Shown piece by piece: positions 1 through 7,192 of a stretch of DNA of 15,871 bases. The stretch is from Candidatus Stahliibacteriota bacterium. Lineage in GTDB: Bacteria; Hydrothermota; Tepidihabitantia; SM23-42. The translations under genes were made by a program, and so were the position numbers. Position 1 is the stretch's first letter. Each line of letters opens with the position of its first letter. The notes beneath the pieces are model-generated. The model ran no database searches. It was given only the letters and a program-made list of their open reading frames with translations, and was not told the DNA's origin. The stretch spans positions 1 through 15,871 of the forward strand of contig SOIY01000083.1 in assembly GCA_004376785.1 (NCBI GenBank). Reading direction: 5' to 3'.

Positions 1-80
1 ATTGAGACAAGAATTTCAACCAAGGTAAAACCATTTTGGGAAGTGAAAAGTGAATTGTTGTGTTTTGGATTTTTCTTCAT
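1..80 (-). CDS. Type IV prepilin-like protein, 5' end only (cut by window edge)
   Basis: This is the N-terminus of a second prepilin-like protein, read leftward from an ATG at 80-78 and leaving the window at position 1. The 26 complete codons give a short basic leader and then G|FTLVEILVS. That is the prepilin peptidase site: Gly at -1, Phe at +1, Glu at +5, followed by the start of the hydrophobic helix. The leader is about 17 residues, long for a type IVa pilin but usual for pseudopilin-like genes. An AAGGAG Shine-Dalgarno motif lies just upstream (about 85-90, read on minus). It sits 16 bp after the stop of the pilin gene at 97-666 and is very probably co-transcribed with it. The product would be cleaved, N-methylated and assembled in a type IV pilus or type II secretion pseudopilus. 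Which subunit it is cannot be told from 26 residues. Confidence 0.8.
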   Translation of the reverse strand, partial: MKKNPKHNNSLFTSQNGFTLVEILVS

Positions 81-96
81 GATTACTCCTTTAATT

Positions 97-666
97 TTAT
101 AATCCTTGCCATGTACCACTGGTGTTGATATAAACTCTAATTTTGCCGAGTCGATTTACACCAATAGCATAGTTTTCCTTATTATCAGTAATGTAAGCGA
201 CTCCTTTAGTAGCACTACCACGTGTTTCAAATCTTAATGTACCTGCAGCAAAATCGAAGCCGTTACCAGGAATTGGGCCGTTAGCTTCAGAAGGTGTTCC
301 TCCTATAGCTCCAGTAGTACCAAAACGAAGATTACCGCCAGTAGTCTGCCCAAGTTTATAAGTTGTACTATTTCCATCTGGATTAGTCACTTGATAATGT
401 CGGGCATCAGGTAGAGTAATCTGATATGTTGAACCCTTTGCTAATGCTCTTTCTCTTATGTGTCTGAAATCCTGGGCAACTTCATGGGCTCCAGCTCGGA
501 CGCGCGCCCTTTGCTGCATTGCAGCAAAGTTGGGTATTGCTATTACCATAACAATACCAATAATAGTGATGACAACCATCATTTCAATCAGAGTAAATGC
601 CTTAGAAAAAGATGATTGAGAACAGTCAGTAAATAATAATGTATGGTATCTAGATTTTTTTGTCAT
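97..666 (-). CDS. GspH/FimT-like type IV pilin or pseudopilin
   Basis: A 189-residue prepilin. Residues 1-23 form the leader and the cleavage site is A23|FTLIE, with Glu28 at +5. Ala replaces the usual Gly at -1, which prepilin peptidases tolerate. Residues 24-46 form the hydrophobic assembly helix (MMVVITIIGIVMVIAIP). The following alpha segment carries FRHIRERAL, typical of GspH/FimT minor pilins. The C-terminal half is glycine-rich beta structure ending in GVNRLGKIRVY, which fits the GspH domain end where a G-x-hydrophobic-x-V strand is usual. The start is set by GGAGG about 6 nt upstream of the ATG. It is the first gene of a leftward pair with the prepilin at 1-80. The likely role is as a minor subunit that initiates a type IV pilus or type II secretion pseudopilus in the inner membrane. 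Pilus versus secretion use cannot be decided here. Confidence 0.85.
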   Translation of the reverse strand: MTKKSRYHTLLFTDCSQSSFSKAFTLIEMMVVITIIGIVMVIAIPNFAAMQQRARVRAGAHEVAQDFRHIRERALAKGSTYQITLPDARHYQVTNPDGNSTTYKLGQTTGGNLRFGTTGAIGGTPSEANGPIPGNGFDFAAGTLRFETRGSATKGVAYITDNKENYAIGVNRLGKIRVYINTSGTWQGL

Positions 667-789
667 ATATACCTCCGTTCATTAATAGATTATTATGCAA
701 AATTTGTGCCTGGGTTTTCTGGGAAAGCCTTGAGATTTCGAATGTTTATTAACTTAACGAGACTTAAGCATATAAAAGTTTACATACTT

Positions 790-807
790 TGGGTAAAAAA
801 TTACCCA
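790..807. repeat. Perfect 7-bp inverted repeat in divergent intergenic region
   Basis: TGGGTAA-AAAA-TTACCCA is a perfect dyad with 7-bp arms and a 4-nt centre, lying 41 bp upstream of the -35 box of the protease promoter. Its position between two divergent genes would suit an operator, or a small hairpin. No regulator in the window can be tied to it. Confidence 0.35.
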
Positions 808-847
808 TTGGTGAATATGGTACTTGGGTTAGGGTTAGTATTGAGCA

Positions 848-875
848 TTGACACTTTTTCCTTGGTGCGTATAAT
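848..875 (+). promoter_or_regulatory. Consensus sigma70-type promoter for the M6 protease gene
   Basis: TTGACA (848-853), a 16-bp spacer and TATAAT (870-875) are both perfect consensus hexamers. The expected transcription start, about 7 nt after the -10 box, is near 882, while the ATG of the protease is at 884. The mRNA would therefore have an untranslated leader of 0-3 nt. No Shine-Dalgarno motif can be part of such a transcript, and in-frame stops at 872-874 and 875-877 rule out an upstream start. Confidence 0.8.
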
Positions 876-883
876 GACTCTGT

Positions 884-2554
884 ATGCTATTGTTCATTTC
901 TATCCTTTTTTCAATGCCTCCTAATCCTTACATAGATGTAAAGATGCCAATTGTTCAACCAGAATTCCCGGTCCTGATGAATGTTGGGAGACAGCGGGTT
1001 GATAAGCCTGAAGGTGAGAAAAAAGCATTAGTTCTTTTGATTGATTTTGCTGATAACCAACACCAATACAGTGAGATATCTTTTGATTCTCTTATCTTTT
1101 TTGAAAACTGCAATTCATTAAGAGATTATTATACTGAAGTCTCCCATGGTAAATTTACTATTAGTGATAGTAGTGTAGTTACACAATGGTTCAGAGCACC
1201 GCAAAATTATTCTTATTACATAGGTGATAGTTTTGGACTTTATCCTGGCGATTATCCACAAAATGCACAGGGTATTGTCTGGGCAGCCTGTAGTTTAGTT
1301 GATCCTTATGTCAATTTCGCGGATTTTGATGAGGATGAAGATGGTGTTGTTGATGCAATTTTTATTGTTCATGCTGGTCCTGGTGCAGAAGAAGGATTTT
1401 CTGGTCATATAAACCATATCTGGTCACACCAGTGGCAGTTATCTAATACTGGAACCGGATGTCCAGGTGCGTATCATACTAATGATGGTGTAGATGTTGA
1501 CCACTATTCAATGGAACCGGAGCGTTTTGAGACTGAGACCGGTCGCATTACAGTCGGGGTTTTTGCGCATGAATTTGGACATATTTTAGGACTGCCTGAT
1601 CTTTATGACCGTGACGGTTCTACTTATGGAATCGGAATGTTTGGCATTATGGCTGCAGGCTCCTGGGGAAGAGCACATGATGATAGTCTTCCTGGCTCAT
1701 GTCCAAGCCATTTTTGTGCCTGGTCAAAGTATCAGCTCGGATTTGTCCCAGTGGTTGAGATAGATAGGATTGGTGTTTCAAAGCGCGAAAATGAATCTGT
1801 TGCTTGTGCTGCAGTGAATCCAGTTGCCTACCGATTATTAGATGATGTAAATGGACCTGATTGGGAGTGGTCAGGTGGCAGTGGTGAATACTTTCTTGCA
1901 GAAAACAGATTTCGTTGTGGTTTTGACAGAAGCCTTCCTGGTAATGGTTTATTGATTCTTCATGTTGATGATACAAGAGCAGATAATGATAATGAGAATC
2001 ATCCTTTGGTTGGAATTATGCAGGCTGATGGAGATGAAGATTTTCTATTAAGTGATTGGGGTACTGCCGGAGATCTATGGCAGAGCTCTACTTATGGTTT
2101 TGGGGATGCTTCAATGCCTGCGAGTCTTGACTATGATGGTAATCCAACCGGAGTATGGATATATGATATAGGAATAGCTGATTCAGTAATGATTGCATCC
2201 TTCTGGGTTACGCCAGTACTTCTGGGAGAGGTCTATTCGTTTCCAAATCCGTATAGAGTAGATCAGGAGCCGTCATGGGGTCGAAAGGTAATAATTACCT
2301 ATGTGCCCTCTGATACTGTTGGTTTAATTGATCCTAACCCTGATTTTACAGTAACAATCTATAATATTGCCGGTGAAAGAATAAGGATACTCGATTCTGA
2401 ACCAACCGAGATTGACCGGTATTCAAGGCGGGCATTCTGGGATTTAAGGAATGAAAAGAATGAAGAAATTGTCAGCGGCATGTATCTTTATATTATTGAA
2501 ATCCCGGGAGACAAAGTAGAAAGAAAAAAAGGCAGATTAACTGTAATTAGATGA
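884..2554 (+). CDS. Secreted M6 family metalloprotease (immune inhibitor A-like) with C-terminal FlgD/Por-type domain
   Basis: A 556-residue zinc endopeptidase. The catalytic motif HEFGHILGLPDLYD places zinc ligands at His229 and His233, the general base at Glu230, and the family Gly and Asp downstream. GIMAAGSW (about 254-261) is the Met-turn. Upstream, the acidic FDEDEDGVVD (about 148-157) followed by FIVHAGPGAEEG is the usual M6 calcium/substrate-side segment. From about residue 440 on, YSFPNPYR, VTIYNIAGERIR and SGMYLYIIEI form a FlgD Ig-like or Por-secretion-like beta-sandwich, ending GRLTVIR. The N-terminus is only a 10-residue uncharged hydrophobic stretch followed by MPPNP, an unusually short signal peptide. 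The start at 884 is fixed by in-frame stops immediately upstream and by the promoter ending at 875. The product is expected to be exported or surface-attached. The gene overlaps the downstream kinase by 4 bp (ATGA). Confidence 0.92.
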   Translation: MLLFISILFSMPPNPYIDVKMPIVQPEFPVLMNVGRQRVDKPEGEKKALVLLIDFADNQHQYSEISFDSLIFFENCNSLRDYYTEVSHGKFTISDSSVVTQWFRAPQNYSYYIGDSFGLYPGDYPQNAQGIVWAACSLVDPYVNFADFDEDEDGVVDAIFIVHAGPGAEEGFSGHINHIWSHQWQLSNTGTGCPGAYHTNDGVDVDHYSMEPERFETETGRITVGVFAHEFGHILGLPDLYDRDGSTYGIGMFGIMAAGSWGRAHDDSLPGSCPSHFCAWSKYQLGFVPVVEIDRIGVSKRENESVACAAVNPVAYRLLDDVNGPDWEWSGGSGEYFLAENRFRCGFDRSLPGNGLLILHVDDTRADNDNENHPLVGIMQADGDEDFLLSDWGTAGDLWQSSTYGFGDASMPASLDYDGNPTGVWIYDIGIADSVMIASFWVTPVLLGEVYSFPNPYRVDQEPSWGRKVIITYVPSDTVGLIDPNPDFTVTIYNIAGERIRILDSEPTEIDRYSRRAFWDLRNEKNEEIVSGMYLYIIEIPGDKVERKKGRLTVIR

Positions 2555-3837
2555 AGGGATCGTATCCAAAAAATATTAGTATTATTGCTGCAGTTTTTAT
2601 TTTTCTGATTCTTTTCCTGGCAATTGTCAATTTATATATAAGTTTGCAGTTCAGAAATGAGTTTGTTATTTACGATCAGAACAAAATTATTTCTATTGCT
2701 ACACTATGTTCTGACTATTTAAACAAATACAGTAATAAGAGCGAACTTTACTATCTTTTTAAAAGACTTGGCAGTGCTTTTGATTTAGACCACATTATAA
2801 TTACAGATACATTGGGTAATAGAATTTATGATTCAGGGATGTTGCCCTTAGAACTGAGTCTCTCGGAAAATAAAATTGATTTTACAGATGATTTCAAGAA
2901 ATTGCCAGAACCCGGGGAAGTGATTCAAAACAACAATAAGTTTATTTATCTAAACACGGACCCTCATTTTTATTTTTATACATCATTGATTTCTTCATAT
3001 ACAATAATATTTGATGAAATCTTCAGGTGGCATATTTTTTATATTACAATTTCTCTCCTTTTTATCTTTTTTTTGGGAATAGTTTTGATACGTAATCTAT
3101 TTTTGCCGATGCGCTATGTTACAAATCTTGCCAAAGATATGGGTATACAAATGAGAAAAGAGGATTTTGTAGCGAAAACATTCAATGAAATATTTAAAAA
3201 GATGAAATTGAAGGAAGAAACCCTTGTTGAATTTTCATCCTACATTGCACATGAATTTAGAAATTCAATCGGTGCAATCAGTGGTCTGGCGCGCCTTGTT
3301 GAAAAGGGTAAAAAACCTGCCTCTGATATTGTTAATGAATGTCAGGTAATGGAAGATCTGATTGCCAGACTCTTAGAATATTCTAAACCACTGAAAACCA
3401 TTTCTGCATCTGTTGATATAAAGCAGTTGATCGATGATGCAGTGGTTAGGGCTGCAATTCCTGAGAGGATAGAAGTCAGGAAAAGAATAAAGACAGATAT
3501 ATCACAATTCGTAGGTGATTATGAACTCTTGCTTGTGGCTATTACGAACCTTTTGAAAAACAGCATTGATTCAATAGAAAAAAAAGGGTTTATTGAAGTG
3601 GAAACGAGCGGGGATAATGATTTTGTATTCATCTCAATTACTGACAATGGTTCTGGAATTGATGAGTCAGAACTGGATAAAGTATTTAATCCGTTTTATT
3701 CTAAAAAAGAACAAGGTATGGGTCTTGGCCTCGCTTATGTAAAGAAAATTATGGAAATACATAATGGACGGGTTGAGGTTGAGAGTAAGAAAGGCGAGGG
3801 CGCAAAGTTTATTTTGATATTCCCGGTAGAAGAGTAA
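2551..3837 (+). CDS. Membrane-bound sensor histidine kinase
   Basis: A 428-residue kinase. TM1 is about residues 9-32, followed by an extracytoplasmic segment of about 125 residues (33-158) containing IIITDTLGNRIYDS, which looks like a PAS/PDC-type sensor core. TM2 is about 160-182. The HisKA helix has the phospho-acceptor His234 in YIAHEFRNS. The HATPase domain has the N-box NLLKNSIDS (Asn337), the G1 box DNGSG (Asp365), the F-box VFNPFYSKK, and the G2 box GMGLGL (389-394). No HAMP or receiver domain is evident, and there is no response regulator in the window, so it is an orphan here. The ATG overlaps the protease TGA stop (ATGA), which implies translational coupling. It should autophosphorylate in response to an envelope signal. 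NtrB/AtoS-like output to a sigma54 activator is possible but not shown. Confidence 0.9.
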   Translation: MKGSYPKNISIIAAVFIFLILFLAIVNLYISLQFRNEFVIYDQNKIISIATLCSDYLNKYSNKSELYYLFKRLGSAFDLDHIIITDTLGNRIYDSGMLPLELSLSENKIDFTDDFKKLPEPGEVIQNNNKFIYLNTDPHFYFYTSLISSYTIIFDEIFRWHIFYITISLLFIFFLGIVLIRNLFLPMRYVTNLAKDMGIQMRKEDFVAKTFNEIFKKMKLKEETLVEFSSYIAHEFRNSIGAISGLARLVEKGKKPASDIVNECQVMEDLIARLLEYSKPLKTISASVDIKQLIDDAVVRAAIPERIEVRKRIKTDISQFVGDYELLLVAITNLLKNSIDSIEKKGFIEVETSGDNDFVFISITDNGSGIDESELDKVFNPFYSKKEQGMGLGLAYVKKIMEIHNGRVEVESKKGEGAKFILIFPVEE

Positions 3838-3843
3838 GCAGTT

Positions 3844-3867
3844 CCGCACTTTCGAAGAAAGATGCGG
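3844..3867 (+). terminator. Hairpin just after the histidine kinase gene
   Basis: CCGCACTTTC (3844-3853), a GAA loop and GAAAG-A-TGCGG (3857-3867) form a 10-bp stem with one bulged base, starting 6 nt after the kinase stop. No T-tract follows, so it is not a classical intrinsic terminator. It may act as a processing or 3'-end protecting structure. Confidence 0.4.
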
Positions 3868-3999
3868 GCATAGGCACTAAACAATAAGCAGTAGAGAATT
3901 TTAAGTAATAGCGTGGCAATCCGTGTGCAAATTAGAGTATTGTTCTATACATCGAATGATAATTAATCTTGATTTTCAGTTAAATCTGGCTATATTTAC

Positions 4000-4018
4000 T
4001 ATAATCAAATGTAAGGAG
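4000..4018 (+). promoter_or_regulatory. -10 box and ribosome binding site of the tldD-like gene
   Basis: TATAAT at 4000-4005 is a perfect -10 hexamer, but no good -35 hexamer lies 16-18 bp upstream. AAGGAG at 4013-4018, 5 nt before the ATG, is a strong Shine-Dalgarno site. A start about 7 nt after the -10 box would give a leader of roughly 12 nt that just contains this site. Confidence 0.45.
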
Positions 4019-4023
4019 AATAT

Positions 4024-5454
4024 ATGCGTAAATTTACAAAACGAATTATCGATAATTTAAAGACAAAAAAGGTAGATTATGGGGATGTGCGAGTTGTAGA
4101 GCGGGAAACAGAATTAATTGTTGTAAAGAATGGTGTTATTGAAGCGATTACCCATACCACTGATATTGGTTTTGGCATCAGGGTTTTAAAAGATTCGGCA
4201 TGGGGGTTTTCTTCATCAAATCACATCAAAAACAAAGAAGCTGATAAGGTGATGAAGAATGCTTTAAGTATTGCCCGAGCATCCGCGAGGGTTAGGTCGA
4301 CTAATAATATAGTACTTTCATCAATAGCACCACAAAAAGGTACTTATTACACACAGGTTAATATTAATCCTTTGTCGGTTTCATTAGATAACAAAATCGA
4401 TTTACTTCTGGTGTGTGATAAAATCATGCGACAGGATAATAGAATAAGAGTCAGTACAGGATTCTTAAGATTTAATAAAGTTAAAAATCATTTTGCTTCA
4501 ACTGAGGGTTCTTTTATCAACCAGGAGATGATCTATTCTGGCGGCAGCATAGAGGTATTCGCAATGGATAAGGAGGAAATGCAGTCGCGTTCTTATGGAA
4601 ACTACAATCAGGCAGGATATGAATTTATTAACGCATTAGATTTTATTAGCAACGCGGAAAGAATAAGAGATGAGGCCGTAATGCTGCTGAGTGCCAAACC
4701 CTGTCCTCAAATTGAGACAACGGTCATCCTTGATGCCGAACAAATGGTATTACAAACTCATGAATCCTGTGGTCATCCAACAGAACTTGACCGAGTTTTG
4801 GGTACTGAAGCATCTTATGCCGGAACAAGTTTTATGACAATGGATAAACTTAATAAATTACAGTATGGATCAGAGATAATAAATATTGTTGCCGACGCGA
4901 CCACTCCAGGTGGTCTTGGTACATTTGGCTGGGATGATGAAGGTGTACCTAGCCAAAAGATTTATCTTGTGAAGCAGGGTAAGTTTGTCGGTTATCTCAG
5001 CTCAAGGGAAACTGCTACTATTATCAATGCCAAATCGAGCGGTGCGATGAGGGCTGATGGCTGGAATAGAATTCCCCTGATCAGGATGACAAACATAAAT
5101 TTAGTACCCGGTACTTGGAATTTTGAGGATATGGTTGCAGACACAAGAAAAGGTGTTTTTATGACAACGAATAAGTCCTGGTCAATAGATGATAAGCGCC
5201 TGAATTTTCAGTTTGCCTGTGAACTGGCACGGAAAATAGATAATGGGAAGTTAACTGAAATCTACAAAAACCCAACTTATACTGGTATTACGCCACAGTT
5301 TTGGCGCAACTGTGATGCCCTTGGCAATAAAGATACCTGGCAATTATTTGGAGTACCAAACTGTGGTAAGGGTGAGCCAGGTCAGTCAGCATTTGTTGGA
5401 CACGGTACAGTTCCGGCAAGATTCAGGAATGTACAGATTGGAATCGCAAGATAG
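4024..5454 (+). CDS. TldD/PmbA family metalloprotease, TldD-type
   Basis: A 476-residue protein with the TldD signature HExxxH in THESCGHPTELDRVLG, giving His246, Glu247 and His251. It also has Cys447 in the C-terminal PNCGKGEPGQ motif, matching the conserved Cys near the end of TldD. The N-terminal half matches the usual first domain of the family (GFGIRVLKDSAWGFSS). The length is close to E. coli TldD (about 480). Because the HExxxH is present, this is the catalytic TldD type rather than the TldE/PmbA partner. Known members form a TldD-TldE heterodimer that degrades unfolded peptides and processes some RiPP precursors. No TldE-like gene or RiPP precursor is adjacent. The start is supported by AAGGAG 5 nt upstream. 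It is probably a single-gene transcript, with unrelated repeat-like DNA on its 3' side. Confidence 0.9.
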   Translation: MRKFTKRIIDNLKTKKVDYGDVRVVERETELIVVKNGVIEAITHTTDIGFGIRVLKDSAWGFSSSNHIKNKEADKVMKNALSIARASARVRSTNNIVLSSIAPQKGTYYTQVNINPLSVSLDNKIDLLLVCDKIMRQDNRIRVSTGFLRFNKVKNHFASTEGSFINQEMIYSGGSIEVFAMDKEEMQSRSYGNYNQAGYEFINALDFISNAERIRDEAVMLLSAKPCPQIETTVILDAEQMVLQTHESCGHPTELDRVLGTEASYAGTSFMTMDKLNKLQYGSEIINIVADATTPGGLGTFGWDDEGVPSQKIYLVKQGKFVGYLSSRETATIINAKSSGAMRADGWNRIPLIRMTNINLVPGTWNFEDMVADTRKGVFMTTNKSWSIDDKRLNFQFACELARKIDNGKLTEIYKNPTYTGITPQFWRNCDALGNKDTWQLFGVPNCGKGEPGQSAFVGHGTVPARFRNVQIGIAR

Positions 5455-5803
5455 CATTACATTGGTTGAAGAAACAAGAATGCACAACGGGAGAATTGAT
5501 GTGTAGTATCATTAGAGTAATGCATATAAATTCTAAACCCAGCTTATTTGTAATAGGCTTGGGTAAATCCGAAATACGAAATTTTCACCCTGTTAGATAC
5601 ACACTTAACTTGTCTTTTCAGAATATTAGTAACATAGTAAAAATATTTCAATTGGTATTAGCATTGAGAATTGTTTTATCTAACGGGGCAGGCAAATTCA
5701 AATCACTAAATTCAAATGCTCTAAACATTGTTTTGAATTTTGGTCTTTTGTGATTAGATATTGTTTAGGATTTATAATTTTGAGATTAGGATTTAATAAA
5801 ATC
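5455..5803. other. Gene-free stretch made of degenerate repeat-like sequence
   Basis: There is no convincing gene in these 349 bases. They hold CCGAAATACGAAATT (about 5568-5582), an inverted pair CCCTGTTAGATA / TATCTAACGGGG (5588-5599 and 5677-5688), AAATTCAAAT-type stretches near 5694-5716, and a 10-bp direct repeat TTAGGATTTA (5765-5774 and 5786-5795). Its low-complexity TTGAATTTTGG/TTAGGATTT style resembles dispersed filler elements that I recall from intergenic DNA of several uncultured lineages. Any open frames here have no recognisable protein content. A possible -10 box TATAAT at 5773-5778 may serve the downstream TPR gene, but it has no clear -35. Confidence 0.6.
5588..5688. repeat. 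Long-range inverted repeat between tldD-like and TPR genes
   Basis: CCCTGTTAGATA (5588-5599) and TATCTAACGGGG (5677-5688) are complementary over 12 positions, with one G-U type mismatch, and are separated by 77 nt. They could form a stem in RNA or mark the ends of a small non-coding element. Confidence 0.5.
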
Positions 5804-7129
5804 ATGGTAAATTCTACCTCGTCTGTATTGCGTTTGAAAATAGTAGGATTTATCTACATTCTGTTAGCAATAAGTTGTGCTTATTTTAACACGTTTTATA
5901 ATGCTCAGAGTTATTATAGAAAAGGTATGAAACGCGTAACAAATGATACACTGAAAGTTGATTCAGAAGATTTCGATAAGACGATTGAAAAGTCGATCGC
6001 GGTGATTGTGAAGTATCCTAACTCACGGTATGTTGATGACGCCCTGTTTATGATGGGTTCATCATATTATTATAAAGGTGACTATTCTCGAGCACTTGAG
6101 AAACTTGATTTTTTGTGTTTAAACTATCCTGAGTCTAAGTTTTATGATGATGCACTGTATTATAAGGGATTGTCATATTACCAGCAGCTGAAATTTGCCC
6201 AGGCAATAATTGCACTAAAAGAAGCAATGTTGTCAAAACAGTTTAAGATTAAATCAATGATTATGCTCTGTTGTGTCTATTTTAAGGATGGTAACTATAG
6301 TGCCCTTACTGAGGTAGCTGAAAATTTGTTAAAAGAGCGGTTAAATTCTAAAGAAAGAAGTTGGGTACTACAGCTTATAGCAGAAGCTCAATTTAATCAG
6401 GAATCATATGTTGATGCACTCAGATTCTTTAACGAACTTCTTGTCCTTACACGTGTTAAAGAAACTAAGCAGAAATTGAAATTGAAGATAGCGGAAATAT
6501 ATCTTGAAATGGAAGAATACGAAAAATGTCGGAGTTTTCTTGAAAATGAAAAAAACCCTGAATTCAAAAGTATCCTTGCCGATCTACATGTCGAACTTGG
6601 TGATATTAAAAAGGCTAAAGAGATATATTTTGATGTAGCAACTAATAGTGTGTCAGATCTTGCGGCTCAGGCATTCTATAAGTTGGCAGAACTATGTAGA
6701 GATGAAGATAGTCTTGAGTTAGCAATTGCTTATTACGATTCCTCTGTAAACAAATCTGCAATGAGCGAGCATGGCGTTGAATCGAAAAAGATGGCAGATG
6801 TTTTAAGGAGAATCGATGTTCTTGCAAAAGAAACTGAAAATCTTGACCGCGCACAATTTCTCCTTGCAGAAATATATTTTGTTGATTTTGATGATCCGGA
6901 GAGGGCATTAATTGAATACCAAAAGGTTTATACAGATTTCCCAAGCAGTGAGTGGGCGCCAAAGGCATTGTATGCTCAACTCTGGATAACCAATAATATC
7001 TTTGAAGATGATAGTCTGGCGAGCTTGCTTACTAATGATTTACTGACTAAATATCCTGGTTCTGAATATGCAAAAAGTGCCGTGAATTTTCTTGAAAAAA
7101 ATACCGTTCAACCAGGTGATGAGGAATAA
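5804..7129 (+). CDS. TPR-repeat outer-membrane-type lipoprotein (BamD/YfiO-like)
   Basis: A 441-residue lipoprotein. The signal segment is about residues 8-24, with lipobox LLAISC and lipidated Cys25, followed by AYFNTFYNAQSYYRKG, a typical start for this class. After it come TPR-type helical pairs, e.g. SRYVDDALFMMGSSYYYKGD, SKFYDDALYYKGLSYYQQ, ESYVDALRFFNEL and DSLELAIAYYDSS, and near the end PERALIEYQKVYTDFPSSEW. The N-terminal repeats resemble BamD/YfiO, but the protein is much longer than BamD (about 245 residues), so it is better called a TPR lipoprotein. The frame is open from 5750, but those 18 codons lie in the repeat-like DNA. I chose the ATG at 5804, since it directly precedes the basic/hydrophobic signal. 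The Shine-Dalgarno site is weak (AGGA 12 nt upstream). It probably acts as a scaffold at the outer membrane periplasmic face. Confidence 0.85.
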   Translation: MVNSTSSVLRLKIVGFIYILLAISCAYFNTFYNAQSYYRKGMKRVTNDTLKVDSEDFDKTIEKSIAVIVKYPNSRYVDDALFMMGSSYYYKGDYSRALEKLDFLCLNYPESKFYDDALYYKGLSYYQQLKFAQAIIALKEAMLSKQFKIKSMIMLCCVYFKDGNYSALTEVAENLLKERLNSKERSWVLQLIAEAQFNQESYVDALRFFNELLVLTRVKETKQKLKLKIAEIYLEMEEYEKCRSFLENEKNPEFKSILADLHVELGDIKKAKEIYFDVATNSVSDLAAQAFYKLAELCRDEDSLELAIAYYDSSVNKSAMSEHGVESKKMADVLRRIDVLAKETENLDRAQFLLAEIYFVDFDDPERALIEYQKVYTDFPSSEWAPKALYAQLWITNNIFEDDSLASLLTNDLLTKYPGSEYAKSAVNFLEKNTVQPGDEE

Positions 7130-7192
7130 CATAAATCAAAAATCATTAGTAGAATTCACCCTAATTCGCAATATTCGTAGTCAAGGAATTGA

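Noticed and set aside
829..839. GGGTTAGGGTTAG telomere-like repeat
   Set aside because: Only two units, in a bacterial intergenic region; no further copies nearby, so chance is the simplest explanation.
643..924. A 93-codon plus-strand open frame across the divergent intergenic region
   Set aside because: It overlaps the pilin gene start and the protease start, contains the promoter boxes and dyad, and has no recognisable protein features or Shine-Dalgarno site.
2551..3837. HAMP domain or fused receiver in the histidine kinase
   Set aside because: The segment after TM2 (about 183-225) is short and lacks a clear HAMP pattern; no phospho-acceptor Asp receiver domain follows the ATPase domain.
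5466..5753. Open frame of 95 codons between the tldD-like and TPR genes
   Set aside because: It consists of repeat-like low-complexity DNA with inverted and direct repeats, and the translation shows no domain or motif.
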